From Albidovulum denitrificans (GTDB taxonomy: Bacteria > Pseudomonadota > Alphaproteobacteria > Rhodobacterales > Rhodobacteraceae): a stretch of DNA of 64,000 nucleotides. The position numbers and the translations under genes were made by a program. Under the pieces are notes generated by a model. That model saw only the letters and a list, made by a program, of their open reading frames with translations, did no database searches and was not told the DNA's origin. Within the stretch, counting starts at the first letter, position 1. Each line of letters opens with the position of its first letter. The DNA is taken from positions 62,001 to 126,000 of the forward strand of contig NZ_PVEP01000005.1 in the NCBI RefSeq assembly GCF_002973535.1, written 5' to 3'. This document shows, in pieces, positions 52,089 to 61,276 of this stretch.

Positions 52089-53366
52089 ATGGCAACTTTC
52101 GCGGATACGCCGAAGGCTAACTTTCGGCTGGGGATGCTGATTTACGATACGCGGTATCGGTCGGTCACCATCCAGATCGTCGTACTTTTCCTGTTCATGG
52201 CGGGGGCCGCCTGGCTTCTGAACAACCTGTTCACGAACCTCGCGGAACGTGGCAAGGACCTGAGCTTTTCCTTCCTCTGGTACCGTGCCGGCTATGACAT
52301 CAACCAGACGCTGATACCCTATACGAACGACGACACGCATTTCCGCGCGATGCTCGTCGGGCTGGTGAACACGCTTCTGGTGGCTTTCCTTGGCTGCGTG
52401 GCGGCGACGATCATCGGCGTCGTGGTCGGGGTTCTGCGGCTGTCGTCGAACTGGCTGGTGGCGCGGCTGATGACGATCTATGTCGAGATTTTCCGCAACG
52501 TCCCCGTCCTTCTGTGGATCCTCGTCACCTTCGCGATCTTCACCGAGGTGACGCCGCAGCCGCGCGATTTCAAGGTTACCGACCAGATGATCGCCGAGGG
52601 GCAGGAACCGGCCGCCTCGATGCTGCTGTTCGACAGCGTCGCCATCACCAATCGCGGAACCTTCATTCCCAAGATCGTCTATTCCCGGTCGCTGGGTGAG
52701 ATTCACCTCGGTTTCCTGCCGATCAGCATCGACACGCTTCTGGTGCTGGCCTCGATCGTCTTCGGCGTTCTTGTCTTCCGCGCCATCGGGAATAACGCGA
52801 CAAAGGTGCAGGAGGCGACCGGCGTCCGGCCCGTCACCTGGTGGAAGCGGTTGCTGGCGCTCTTCGGGCCGCTTCTGATCGTCCTTGTCGCGCTTGGCTT
52901 TTCGTTGCAGCGGCCGACGCTGGGCGGGTTCAACTTCACCGGCGGGGTGCTGGTCCTGAACTCCTTCATGGCGCTCTGGATCGGGCTGACGCTTTATACC
53001 GCCGCCTTTATCGCCGAGATCGTGCGGGCCGGTATCCTCGCCATTTCAAAGGGGCAGACCGAGGCCGCCTATGCGCTGGGCCTGCGGCCGGGGCGGACGA
53101 TGAACCTTGTGATCCTGCCACAGGCGCTGCGCGTCATCATCCCGCCACTGATCTCACAATACCTGAACCTGACGAAGAACTCCTCTCTCGCCATCGCGGT
53201 CAGCTACATGGACCTGCGCGGTACGCTGGGCGGCATCACGCTGAACCAGACGGGACGGGAGCTGGAGTGCATGCTCCTCATGATGCTGATCTACCTCGTC
53301 CTCAGCCTGCTGATTTCCTCGGGGATGAACGTCTACAACAACGCCGTCCGGCTGAAGGAGCGTTGA
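52089..53366 (+). CDS. aapQ: General L-amino-acid ABC transporter, permease 1
   Basis: A 425-residue inner-membrane permease (AapQ/BztB). The N-terminal half has a large periplasmic loop between helices; the ABC-permease EAA region lies near residues 325-345 (SKGQTEAAYALGLRPGRTM). LNNLFTNLAERGKDLSFSFL and NTLLVAFLGCVAATIIG are also characteristic. It pairs with AapM to form the channel. Confidence 0.95.
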   Translation: MATFADTPKANFRLGMLIYDTRYRSVTIQIVVLFLFMAGAAWLLNNLFTNLAERGKDLSFSFLWYRAGYDINQTLIPYTNDDTHFRAMLVGLVNTLLVAFLGCVAATIIGVVVGVLRLSSNWLVARLMTIYVEIFRNVPVLLWILVTFAIFTEVTPQPRDFKVTDQMIAEGQEPAASMLLFDSVAITNRGTFIPKIVYSRSLGEIHLGFLPISIDTLLVLASIVFGVLVFRAIGNNATKVQEATGVRPVTWWKRLLALFGPLLIVLVALGFSLQRPTLGGFNFTGGVLVLNSFMALWIGLTLYTAAFIAEIVRAGILAISKGQTEAAYALGLRPGRTMNLVILPQALRVIIPPLISQYLNLTKNSSLAIAVSYMDLRGTLGGITLNQTGRELECMLLMMLIYLVLSLLISSGMNVYNNAVRLKER

Positions 53367-53367
53367 G

Positions 53368-54843
53368 ATGAGCGATCTTCATTCCGAAAGCGTTGCCTTC
53401 GTCCGCGACACCATGCTGACACCGCAGTCGCCGCCCGCGTCGCAGGCAGGGGCGATCAAGTGGCTGCGGGAAAACCTGTTCTCCGGCCCGATGAACACGA
53501 TCCTGACCATTCTTGGTGTGGGCATCGTCGTCTACCTCGTGAACCTCGGGCTGCCGTGGTTCCTGCACTCGGTCTGGAACGCCAATTCGCTGGCCGAGTG
53601 CCGATCCGCGATCACCGCGACCTGGGGGCCGGACGCGCATGGTGCCTGCTGGGCCATGATCCGCGAGAGGTGGAGCCAGTTCATGTTCGGCTTCTACCCG
53701 AACGTCTTCTACTGGCGTCCGATCCTGGCGCTGCTGCTGCTCTTCGTGGCCCTGGCGCCAATCCTGTTCGCCGAGTTTTCCAACCGCCTGACGATCGCGG
53801 GCGGGGTGGTGGCCGCGTTGGTGGTCTGGCTGGCGGCCTCCTACGGCGAATGGCTGCCGGTCGGCATCCTTGCGGTCGTCGCCGCGATTGCGGGGCTTCT
53901 GGCGGTGCAGGGAACGAAATGGCCGCATAACCTGATCTGGTTCCCGATCGTCTATGCGGGGATTGCCTTCTGGCTGCTTTGGGGCGGGTCGATCTTTACC
54001 CCCATCGCGGCGCTGGCCGGGATCGTCGTCGGCTGGCTTGCCTTCCGCATCCTCGCCCCCATCGCGGGCAACATCGTCGCGGTGACGGCGGCGGTCGTGG
54101 CGCCGGTTCTGTGGTGGTATTTCGGCAGCGAGCCCGTGATCGACCTGCTGAGCCGGGCGCTTCCCCGCGTCGAACCCTTCTGGCTGCCGCCGGTGGACAG
54201 CGACCAGTTCGGTGGCTTCGTCCTGGCCTTCGTCATCGGCCTGACCGGCATCGCCTTCTCCCTTCCCATGGGGATCGTGCTGGCGCTGGGGCGGCGGTCG
54301 GACATGCTGCTGGTCAAGGCGCTTTGCGTGGGCTTCATCGAGTTCATCCGGGGCGTGCCGCTGATCACGCTTCTTTTCACCGCATCGCTGCTTCTGAACT
54401 ACTTCCTGCCACCGGGAACCAATTTCGACATCATCCTGCGCGTCATCATCATGGTTACGCTGTTTTCGGCCGCCTATATCGCCGAGGTGATCCGGGGTGG
54501 TCTCGCCGCCCTGCCGCGCGGGCAGTATGAGGCGGCCGATGCGCTTGGCCTCGACTACTGGAAGGCGCAGCGGCTTATCATCATGCCGCAGGCGCTGAAG
54601 ATCTCGATCCCCGGTATCGTCTCCTCCTTCATCGGGCTGTTCAAGGACACCACGCTGGTCGTCTTCGTGGCGCTTCTCGATCCGCTGAAGGGCATCACCG
54701 ACGCCGTGCGCGCCTCGATCGAATGGAAGGGCATCTACTGGGAGCCTTACATCTTCGTCGGCGCCATCTTCTTCCTCGTTTGCTTCAGCATGTCGCGGTA
54801 CTCCATGTACCTCGAAAACCGGCTGAAGCGTGAACATCGTTAA
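53368..54843 (+). CDS. aapM: General L-amino-acid ABC transporter, permease 2 (long form)
   Basis: A 491-residue inner-membrane permease (AapM/BztC). The C-terminal transport domain has [33 protein letters not shown] and the EAA loop [19 protein letters not shown]. The central part (about residues 112-255) contains several additional hydrophobic segments, making it longer than the roughly 380-430 residues I associate with AapM/BztC relatives. One nucleotide separates it from aapQ, and AAGGAG precedes the ATG. Confidence 0.93.
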   Translation: MSDLHSESVAFVRDTMLTPQSPPASQAGAIKWLRENLFSGPMNTILTILGVGIVVYLVNLGLPWFLHSVWNANSLAECRSAITATWGPDAHGACWAMIRERWSQFMFGFYPNVFYWRPILALLLLFVALAPILFAEFSNRLTIAGGVVAALVVWLAASYGEWLPVGILAVVAAIAGLLAVQGTKWPHNLIWFPIVYAGIAFWLLWGGSIFTPIAALAGIVVGWLAFRILAPIAGNIVAVTAAVVAPVLWWYFGSEPVIDLLSRALPRVEPFWLPPVDSDQFGGFVLAFVIGLTGIAFSLPMGIVLALGRRSDMLLVKALCVGFIEFIRGVPLITLLFTASLLLNYFLPPGTNFDIILRVIIMVTLFSAAYIAEVIRGGLAALPRGQYEAADALGLDYWKAQRLIIMPQALKISIPGIVSSFIGLFKDTTLVVFVALLDPLKGITDAVRASIEWKGIYWEPYIFVGAIFFLVCFSMSRYSMYLENRLKREHR

Positions 54844-54854
54844 GGAGTGCCATC

Positions 54855-55649
54855 ATGGCTGATCCCCACGCCGTAACCCGCGAAATCAATCGCAGCCAGA
54901 TGCAGGTCAGCGAGGAAATCGCGATCGAGATCGTCAAGATGAACAAGTGGTACGGGGCCTTCCACGTCCTGCGCGACATCGACCTGACCGTGAACCGGGG
55001 CGAACGCATCGTCATTGCCGGGCCGTCAGGGTCGGGCAAGTCCACGCTGATCCGCTGTATCAACCGGCTTGAGGAGCATCAGTCGGGCAAGATCGTCGTC
55101 GACGGGATCGAATTGACGAGCGATCTGAAGAACATCGACAAGGTGCGATCCGAGGTCGGGATGGTGTTCCAGCACTTCAACCTCTTCCCGCATCTGACGA
55201 TCCTGGAAAACTGTACCCTTGCCCCGATCTGGGTCCGCAAGGTGCCGAAGAAGGAAGCCGAAGCGACGGCGATGCACTTCCTTGAAAAGGTGAAGATCCC
55301 CGAGCAGGCAAACAAGTATCCCGGCCAGTTGTCGGGTGGCCAGCAGCAGCGGGTGGCCATCGCGCGGTCCTTGTGCATGAAGCCACGGATCATGCTTTTT
55401 GACGAACCGACCTCGGCCCTCGACCCGGAGATGATCAAGGAAGTGCTGGACACGATGATCGAGCTGGCCGAGGAAGGCATGACGATGCTGTGCGTGACGC
55501 ATGAAATGGGCTTTGCCCAGGCCGTCGCGAACCGGGTCATCTTCATGGACCAGGGCCAGATCGTCGAACAGAACGAACCGACGGAGTTCTTCAACAACCC
55601 GCAGTCCGAACGCACGAAGCTGTTCCTGAGCCAGATCCTCGGCCACTGA
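54855..55649 (+). CDS. aapP: General L-amino-acid ABC transporter, ATP-binding protein
   Basis: A 264-residue ATPase (AapP/BztD) that drives the transporter. Walker A is GPSGSGKST, the Q-loop is [15 protein letters not shown], the ABC signature is [15 protein letters not shown], and Walker B with catalytic Glu is [15 protein letters not shown] 30-residue N-terminal extension precedes the core. AAGGAG lies upstream of the start. Last gene of aapJQMP; a bidirectional terminator follows 2 bp after the stop. Confidence 0.97.
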   Translation: MADPHAVTREINRSQMQVSEEIAIEIVKMNKWYGAFHVLRDIDLTVNRGERIVIAGPSGSGKSTLIRCINRLEEHQSGKIVVDGIELTSDLKNIDKVRSEVGMVFQHFNLFPHLTILENCTLAPIWVRKVPKKEAEATAMHFLEKVKIPEQANKYPGQLSGGQQQRVAIARSLCMKPRIMLFDEPTSALDPEMIKEVLDTMIELAEEGMTMLCVTHEMGFAQAVANRVIFMDQGQIVEQNEPTEFFNNPQSERTKLFLSQILGH

Positions 55650-55651
55650 CG

Positions 55652-55685
55652 CCCTCCGGGCGCGGTGTCAGCCGCGCCCGGAGGG
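55652..55685. terminator. Bidirectional terminator between aapP and the SixA-like gene
   Basis: A perfect 14-bp stem, CCCTCCGGGCGCGG (55652-55665) and CCGCGCCCGGAGGG (55672-55685), with a 6-nt loop. The loop contains the stop codon (55668-55670) of the convergent minus-strand gene, so both transcripts end in one hairpin. T-runs are lacking on both sides. Confidence 0.75.
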
Positions 55686-56183
55686 GACGAAGAAGTCCAG
55701 CACGCTGGCGCGGCCGAAAGCGGCATCGCGCCAGTCCGCGATCTCGAAATCCACCACAAGGGTCGCCGCGGTCGGAAAGCGGCGGAAATCGGGGTCGAGC
55801 GGCGGCTGCGCGGGCAGCATCGCGGCCAGCTCGCCGATGCCGGGGTTATGCCCGATCATCATCACGCAGTCCCCGGTGGCCTTTTGCAGCGCCGCCAGCA
55901 TGACGTCAGGCGTGGCGTGATAGAGGCTGTCGACATAGGACACACGCGGCGTCACCTCAAGCGGTGCGGCAAGGGCGCGCGCCCAGGTCTCCCGCGTGCG
56001 CTCGGCGGTGGAACACAGCACCTCGTCCGGCTCATACCCGCGCGAATGCAGCCATTCCCCCAGTTCCAGCGCGGCCCGGCGGCCACGGGCGTTCAGCGGG
56101 CGGCCGTGGTCGTCCTGATCGGGATCGTCCCATGAGGATTTCGCGTGGCGGGTCAGGATCAGGCGGCGGTGGCCAAGCGTCAT
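55668..56183 (-). CDS. SixA-type histidine phosphatase
   Basis: A 171-residue histidine phosphatase with the catalytic RHG-like motif LILTRHAKSSWDDP (Arg-His at about 11-12) and the second histidine in MMIGHNPGIGEL. Short proteins of this kind include SixA, which removes phosphate from phosphohistidine on signalling proteins; the substrate here is not known. The start at 56183 overlaps the upstream ferredoxin-like gene by ATGA, and the longer frame is rejected. Its stop lies in the loop of the terminator shared with aapP. Confidence 0.87.
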   Translation of the reverse strand: MTLGHRRLILTRHAKSSWDDPDQDDHGRPLNARGRRAALELGEWLHSRGYEPDEVLCSTAERTRETWARALAAPLEVTPRVSYVDSLYHATPDVMLAALQKATGDCVMMIGHNPGIGELAAMLPAQPPLDPDFRRFPTAATLVVDFEIADWRDAAFGRASVLDFFVPSGRG

Positions 56184-56836
56184 TTGTGGAACAACCTCAT
56201 GTGATAGGCGGATTGTTCCGGCAGCCTGCCATAGCCTTGCGACACCGGGCAAGCGCGACGAGTGACGCAGCCCGAAGAAATGCAATCGCCGTCCGGCATC
56301 GTGTCGAGATAGGCGTGGCAAGCGGGGACGTCATAGCCCTGATTTCCAAGGGCGCCCGCCGGGCAGGCCGTCAGGCAGGGTCGGTCCGTGCAGCTTGCGC
56401 AAGGGGATTGCGTGGGCGGGGCGGGCAGGTCGATCCGGTCGGTCAGGGCGATGGCCCCGCGATAGGACACCATCAGCCCGGCGGTGTCATGGACCAGAAG
56501 CGCGACGGGGGAGGGCCAGGCGCGGCCCGACCGCAGCGCCCAGGCGTAGAACGGGTGATAGGGCGGCCCGCCGAAGGGGAAGAAGGCCCGCCCCCCGAAC
56601 CGATCCGCAAGCCCGGTCAGGACACGCGCCGACCAGCGGTCGACGGGATCGGGCGTGCCATCCTGCCATTCCGGTTCGGCGGTCAGATGCGGCCAGAAGC
56701 CGGGTTCATCGGGGCCGAACAGAAGCAGGGTGCCGGTGCCGTCGGGCAGGCTGTCGCCGGGTTCGGCATGGAACGCCCCGAACACCGCGAGGCGATGCGC
56801 GGCGGCGGCGGAGGCAATCGCTCTCAGCGCCGTCAC
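56180..56836 (-). CDS. Ferredoxin-like 4Fe-4S protein (QueG-related C-terminal cluster motif)
   Basis: A 218-residue protein with no clear catalytic N-terminal domain but a C-terminal cysteine-rich region: [18 protein letters not shown] and, further on, [15 protein letters not shown]. The first part has the spacing of a 4Fe-4S ferredoxin site. It starts with GTG at 56836, overlapping the argB stop (GTGA), and runs into the SixA-like gene by ATGA. Its electron-transfer partner is unknown. It is much shorter than a true QueG. Confidence 0.75.
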   Translation of the reverse strand: MTALRAIASAAAAHRLAVFGAFHAEPGDSLPDGTGTLLLFGPDEPGFWPHLTAEPEWQDGTPDPVDRWSARVLTGLADRFGGRAFFPFGGPPYHPFYAWALRSGRAWPSPVALLVHDTAGLMVSYRGAIALTDRIDLPAPPTQSPCASCTDRPCLTACPAGALGNQGYDVPACHAYLDTMPDGDCISSGCVTRRACPVSQGYGRLPEQSAYHMRLFHK

Positions 56837-57726
56837 CGGATGCGCGGCTTGACGCGCGGTTCGGTGGTGCGGATCTGGCTGCCGGTGCCGTGGTCGGTGA
56901 ACAGCTCAAGCAGCACCGCGTTCGGCACCCGCCCGTCCACGATCGTCACCGCGCGGACCCCGTCGGCGATTGCCTTCAGCGCGGTTTCGGTCTTGGGGAT
57001 CATGCCACCAGCGATGGTGCCGTCCTCGACCATCGCGCGGACATCCTCGGGCGTCAGCTGGGTCAGGACCTCGCCGTCCTTGTTCTTCACCCCGGCAACG
57101 TCGGTCAAAAGCAGCAGCCGGTCGGCCTGCAACGCGCCCGCGATGGCCCCGGCGGCGGTGTCGCCGTTCACGTTGAAGGTTTCGTTATCGGCCATGCCGG
57201 TCGCGACCGGGGCGATGACGGGGATGATCCCGGCGGTGTAAAGATCGCGGATCACCTGCACGTTCATCTCGACCGGGCGGCCCACGAAGCCAAGTTCGGG
57301 GTCGTCGGCCTCACACACCATCAGGTCGTCATCCTTGCCGGAGATCCCCACGGCGCGGCCGCCCTGATCGTTGATCGCCTGCACGATCCGCTTGTTGACG
57401 AGGCCCGAGAGGATCATCTCAACCACCTCGACCGTGGCCTTGTCGGTCACGCGCTTGCCGCGCACCCACTGGCTTTCGATGCCGAGCTTGCCAAGCATCT
57501 CGTTGATCATCGGCCCGCCGCCATGGACGACGACCGGGTTCACGCCGACCTGCCGCATCAGCACGATGTCACGGGCAAACTCTGCCATCGCGTCATCGTC
57601 GCCCATCGCGTTGCCGCCGAATTTCACGACGACGACGGCGCCCGAGTAGCGTTGCAGATAGGGTAATGCTTCCGAAAGCGTCCGGGCGGCGGCGATCCAG
57701 TCCTGGTCCATCTTCTGTTTTCTCAT
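56833..57726 (-). CDS. argB: Acetylglutamate kinase
   Basis: A 297-residue amino-acid kinase that phosphorylates N-acetylglutamate, the second step of arginine synthesis, usually feedback-inhibited by arginine in the hexameric form. Signatures: [40 protein letters not shown] and [13 protein letters not shown]. The N-terminal helix extension (about 25 residues) fits the hexameric, arginine-sensitive type. GAGGAAA precedes the ATG. Confidence 0.96.
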   Translation of the reverse strand: MRKQKMDQDWIAAARTLSEALPYLQRYSGAVVVVKFGGNAMGDDDAMAEFARDIVLMRQVGVNPVVVHGGGPMINEMLGKLGIESQWVRGKRVTDKATVEVVEMILSGLVNKRIVQAINDQGGRAVGISGKDDDLMVCEADDPELGFVGRPVEMNVQVIRDLYTAGIIPVIAPVATGMADNETFNVNGDTAAGAIAGALQADRLLLLTDVAGVKNKDGEVLTQLTPEDVRAMVEDGTIAGGMIPKTETALKAIADGVRAVTIVDGRVPNAVLLELFTDHGTGSQIRTTEPRVKPRIR

Positions 57727-57786
57727 TGGCGTTTCCTCGGGGCAGGCAAAGTGTTACCGCGCCTGCCGGGGACTGCCAAGGGCCGC

Positions 57787-58437
57787 TCAGCCGATCCCGG
57801 CGACGATCGCGCGCAGGGTTTCGATCCCGTCGCCCTTCTCGGAAGAGGTCAGGACGATCTCAGGGTAGGCGGCGGGGTGCTTTTGCAGCGCGGCGCGAAC
57901 CTGGGCCAGAACCTTCTCGCGGTCGGCGGCCTTCACCTTGTCTGCCTTGGTCATCACGACCTGAAAGGTGACGGCAGAGCGGTCGAGAAGGGTCAGGATC
58001 TCTTCATCCACCGCCTTGATGCCATGGCGCGTGTCGATCAGGACGAAAGCGCGGCGAAGGGTCTGGCGCCCCGCCAGATAGGCCTTCAAAAGCCGCTGCC
58101 ATTTCGCGACGACGGCCACCGGCGCCTCGGCAAAGCCATAGCCGGGCAGGTCGACAAGATAGTGGTCGTCACCGAGGGTGAAATAGTTGATCTCTTGCGT
58201 CCGTCCCGGCGTGTTTGAGGCGCGGGCGATGTTCTTTCGCCCCGTCAGCGCATTGATAAGACTGGATTTCCCGACGTTGGAGCGACCCGCAAAACAAACC
58301 TCGGCCCGGTCGGGGGGCGGCAGGCCCTCCATCGCGACGACGCCCTTGACGAAATCGACCGGCCCGGCAAAAAGCAGTCGGCCCTTTTCCCGCGTGGCAT
58401 CGTCGGGCGGTTCCACCAGCGGGAAGGGGATGGTCAC
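57787..58437 (-). CDS. engB: Ribosome-biogenesis GTPase EngB/YihA
   Basis: A 216-residue GTPase needed for 50S assembly. G1 is FAGRSNVGKSSLINAL, the following NTPGRTQEINYF holds the switch I threonine, DLPGYGFA is G3, and TKADK is G4. The start is GTG at 58437, overlapping the MOSC stop as GTGA. It is followed by argB after 60 bp. Confidence 0.95.
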   Translation of the reverse strand: MTIPFPLVEPPDDATREKGRLLFAGPVDFVKGVVAMEGLPPPDRAEVCFAGRSNVGKSSLINALTGRKNIARASNTPGRTQEINYFTLGDDHYLVDLPGYGFAEAPVAVVAKWQRLLKAYLAGRQTLRRAFVLIDTRHGIKAVDEEILTLLDRSAVTFQVVMTKADKVKAADREKVLAQVRAALQKHPAAYPEIVLTSSEKGDGIETLRAIVAGIG

Positions 58438-59189
58438 GGCAGGACCTCGACAGTATCGCCGGTCCTGATCGCGCCGCCCTCGATCACGCGCGCATAAACG
58501 CCGAATTCCGCCGCGCCGTGCAGGGTCTTCAGCGCGCCGAGCGTGTCGGCATCGCGTTCGCCGGTGGCCGGGTTTGCGGTCGTGGCAAGGCAGCGGACGA
58601 TATTTTCCTCGACACGCAGCAGGGTGTCGCCGATCCGCACCTCACGCCCGATCCAGCCGCGTTCGGCCCAGGGGCCGGTCCCCTCGATCCAGAGATTGCC
58701 GCGCCAGCGAAGGGGCGACAGGTCCTGACCCATCCGTGCGCAGAGATCGGCATTGGAGGCAAGCGAAAGAAGCGAGACGGATTGATAGTCCGTATCGGTC
58801 ATCGCGACGTCGGGCGCCGAAAAGATCCGCGCCGGTTGCGCGCGGTCGGGCGGGCAAAGCGGGCGCACCCAGTCGATGAAGCGGGCGGCATCGTCGGGGT
58901 CGTCGGGTGCGAAGGTGATGGGGGCCTGATCCGGGTGGGTCAGCGTCAACTGCGCCGCCCCCTCATCCAGCTTTGCCGAGATCGCCGTCAGCCGCGCCGC
59001 CTTCGATCCGCGCGAAAAGTTCTGGCACGGCGCCCAGGCGCCCTCGGTCAGCCGCGCGGCGTCATGCGCGACCGCCCAGTGCCGGTCCCAGGGCAGCGCG
59101 CAGCCCGGCGTCAGCCGGACCCCCTCAAGCGTTTCGCGCCCATGCGATTTCAGCGGATGGCGCTGGATCGAGGCGAGCCGCGCGGTCAT
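58434..59189 (-). CDS. MOSC-domain protein
   Basis: A 251-residue protein with an N-terminal beta-barrel region (QRHPLKSHGRETLEGV) and a C-terminal MOSC domain, as in molybdenum-cofactor sulfurases and the amidoxime-reducing proteins. A conserved cysteine is in ENIVRCLATTANPATG, consistent with a sulfur or molybdenum-cofactor carrier function. No ferredoxin domain is fused. It overlaps yidC by ATGA and engB by GTGA. Confidence 0.87.
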   Translation of the reverse strand: MTARLASIQRHPLKSHGRETLEGVRLTPGCALPWDRHWAVAHDAARLTEGAWAPCQNFSRGSKAARLTAISAKLDEGAAQLTLTHPDQAPITFAPDDPDDAARFIDWVRPLCPPDRAQPARIFSAPDVAMTDTDYQSVSLLSLASNADLCARMGQDLSPLRWRGNLWIEGTGPWAERGWIGREVRIGDTLLRVEENIVRCLATTANPATGERDADTLGALKTLHGAAEFGVYARVIEGGAIRTGDTVEVLP

Positions 59190-61075
59190 TTCTCGGCCGG
59201 TTTGTTACGCTTGAAGCCCGACTTGATATTGCCGAACAGGTCCGGGCGTTTCCCGTGCATCGACATGATGGTGTACTGCTGGATGAAGGTGATCGTGTTG
59301 TTGGTGATCCAGTACAGCACCAGGCCCGAGGCAAAGCTGCCCAGCATGAACATGAAGATCCACGGCATCCAGGCAAAGATCATCTGCTGGGTCGGATCGG
59401 TCGGCGCAGGGTTCAGCTTTTGCTGGAACCACATCGAAATACCCAGAAGGATGGGCAGGATGCCGAGCGAGAAGATGAAGAAGATGCTGCCCGGTTCCGG
59501 CGTCGCCCAGGGCAGAAGACCGAAGAGGTTCAGGATCGACGAGGGATCGGGCGCCGACAGGTCACGAATCCAGCCGATCCATTCGGCATGGTAAAGCTCG
59601 ATCGTGACGTAGATGACCTTATAGAGCGAGAAGAAGATCGGGATCTGGATCAGGATCGGCAGGCAGCCCGAGGCCGGGTTGACCTTGTTCTTCTTGTAAA
59701 GCTCCATCATGCCCTGCTGAAGCTTCTGCCGGTCCTCGCCCGCGCTTTCCTTCAGCTTCTCCATCTCGGGCTGCAATTCCTTCATCTTCGCCATCGAGAC
59801 GTAGGATTTGCGCGCCAGCGGGAAGACGAGAAGCTTGATGAGGAAGGTCAGCGCGATGATCGCGAAGCCCATGTTCCCGATCGCACCATGCAGCCAGTGC
59901 AGGACGCGGAACATCGGCTTGGTCAGGATGAAGAACCAGCCCCAGTCGATCGATTCGATGAAGTTCTTCACCTGCGGGCGGTTCGGATCGACCTTCTTGC
60001 CGAACAGGCTGTCGATCCAGTCGGGGTCGTTCTGGTAATACTTGATCGCGTCCCATTCCTTCGCACCCGCGAAAAGCATCGTGGGAACGTCAACGCGGGC
60101 GCCGGGGGCGACGTCCTGCACCGGCAGGCGCGTTTCGGCCTGATAGATGTCGCCGCTTTCGACGTATTTCACGACCGAGGTGAAGGGCGCGCCGGGCTGC
60201 GGCACCAGCGTCGTCATCCAGTAGGCATCGGTAAAGCCGATCCAGCCGTCATGGGCGATGGATTTGGTTTCCGCCTGGCCTTCGCCCGGAAGGGTGTCGA
60301 TCTTCGGGATGGCAGAGTATTTCAGGTCGCCAAGCTCGCCATCGGTTTCGCGGATCAGGCCCTCATGGCGGACATAGGCGCGGGTTGCCTCGGGGATGCC
60401 GTGGCGCACGACCATGCCGTAGGGGGCGAGGCGGACCGCCGCGCCGGTCTGGTTTTCGACCGATTGCAGCAGGGTGAACATGTAGTTTTCGTCGACCGAG
60501 ATCGTGCGGTGGAAGATCAGGCCGTTGCCATTGTCCCAGCGCAGCTTGACCGGCTTGCCGGGCGAAAGGGTCGCGCCTTCCTCAAGCGTCCAGAGCGTGC
60601 GGGCGCCGGGAACCGCGTCGGACGGGAGGCCACCGGCGGGTTGCCAGCCGTAGACGGTGTAATAGGGCAGGGCGGCATTCTCGACCGCGCCGCCGACCGG
60701 CGACAGAAGCCGGACATCGGGGGAATTCGCGTCGAGCGAGACCTTGTAATCCTTCAGGCTGAGGTCATCGAGACGCCCGCCGAGCAGAGAGATGGAGCCG
60801 GTCAGCCGGGGGGTGTCGATCTGCACCCGCGGGGCGGCGGCGATTTCGGCCGTGACGCTGTCGGCGGCGGCAAGTTCCGGCGCGGTCGCCGTGCCGGACG
60901 CGGTCGCCGCGGCGGGCGGCGCCGTGGCGTCGGTGGCGGGGCTGGCCGCCTGTTCGGTCGCCGTCTGGTCCTGCGGGGTTTCGGGCTGCTGCGGCGGGAA
61001 GAGTGTGACCCAGCCGAGGATCACGAGGAAGGAAAGCACCGTCGCGAGAATGAGGTTCTTGTTCTGATCGTCCAT
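59186..61075 (-). CDS. yidC: Membrane protein insertase YidC
   Basis: A 629-residue insertase (Oxa1 family) for inner-membrane proteins. An N-terminal helix (QNKNLILATVLSFLVILGWV) leads into an Ala/Pro/Thr-rich linker and a large periplasmic beta-domain (about 90-350), followed by the five-helix core with KLLVFPLARKSYVSMAKMK and GWFFILTKPMFRVLHWLH. The start at 61075 (MDDQNK) removes a non-membrane extension. The downstream MOSC, engB and argB genes are coupled. Confidence 0.96.
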   Translation of the reverse strand: MDDQNKNLILATVLSFLVILGWVTLFPPQQPETPQDQTATEQAASPATDATAPPAAATASGTATAPELAAADSVTAEIAAAPRVQIDTPRLTGSISLLGGRLDDLSLKDYKVSLDANSPDVRLLSPVGGAVENAALPYYTVYGWQPAGGLPSDAVPGARTLWTLEEGATLSPGKPVKLRWDNGNGLIFHRTISVDENYMFTLLQSVENQTGAAVRLAPYGMVVRHGIPEATRAYVRHEGLIRETDGELGDLKYSAIPKIDTLPGEGQAETKSIAHDGWIGFTDAYWMTTLVPQPGAPFTSVVKYVESGDIYQAETRLPVQDVAPGARVDVPTMLFAGAKEWDAIKYYQNDPDWIDSLFGKKVDPNRPQVKNFIESIDWGWFFILTKPMFRVLHWLHGAIGNMGFAIIALTFLIKLLVFPLARKSYVSMAKMKELQPEMEKLKESAGEDRQKLQQGMMELYKKNKVNPASGCLPILIQIPIFFSLYKVIYVTIELYHAEWIGWIRDLSAPDPSSILNLFGLLPWATPEPGSIFFIFSLGILPILLGISMWFQQKLNPAPTDPTQQMIFAWMPWIFMFMLGSFASGLVLYWITNNTITFIQQYTIMSMHGKRPDLFGNIKSGFKRNKPAEK

Positions 61076-61276
61076 CTGGACCCACCGCCCGCCTGTTCGA
61101 GGTTTGGGCAGGTTCAACAGAACGGGGGGGCAAAGGTCAAGCGGTTTTCCGGTTCAGAGACCGGCCCGGACCGTGGCCGCAGGGCCGACGCGGGCCGTCT
61201 TGCGCCCGCGCGGCCCGCGCGCCCCGGACAAGCCGCTGAATTCGCGGGGTCCCGGCCGCCCGGCCGGGGGGCGGCG

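Noticed and set aside
53302-54837. A 511-codon open frame opposite aapM
   Set aside because: Highly charged, low-complexity shadow; the plus-strand frame encodes a clear ABC permease.
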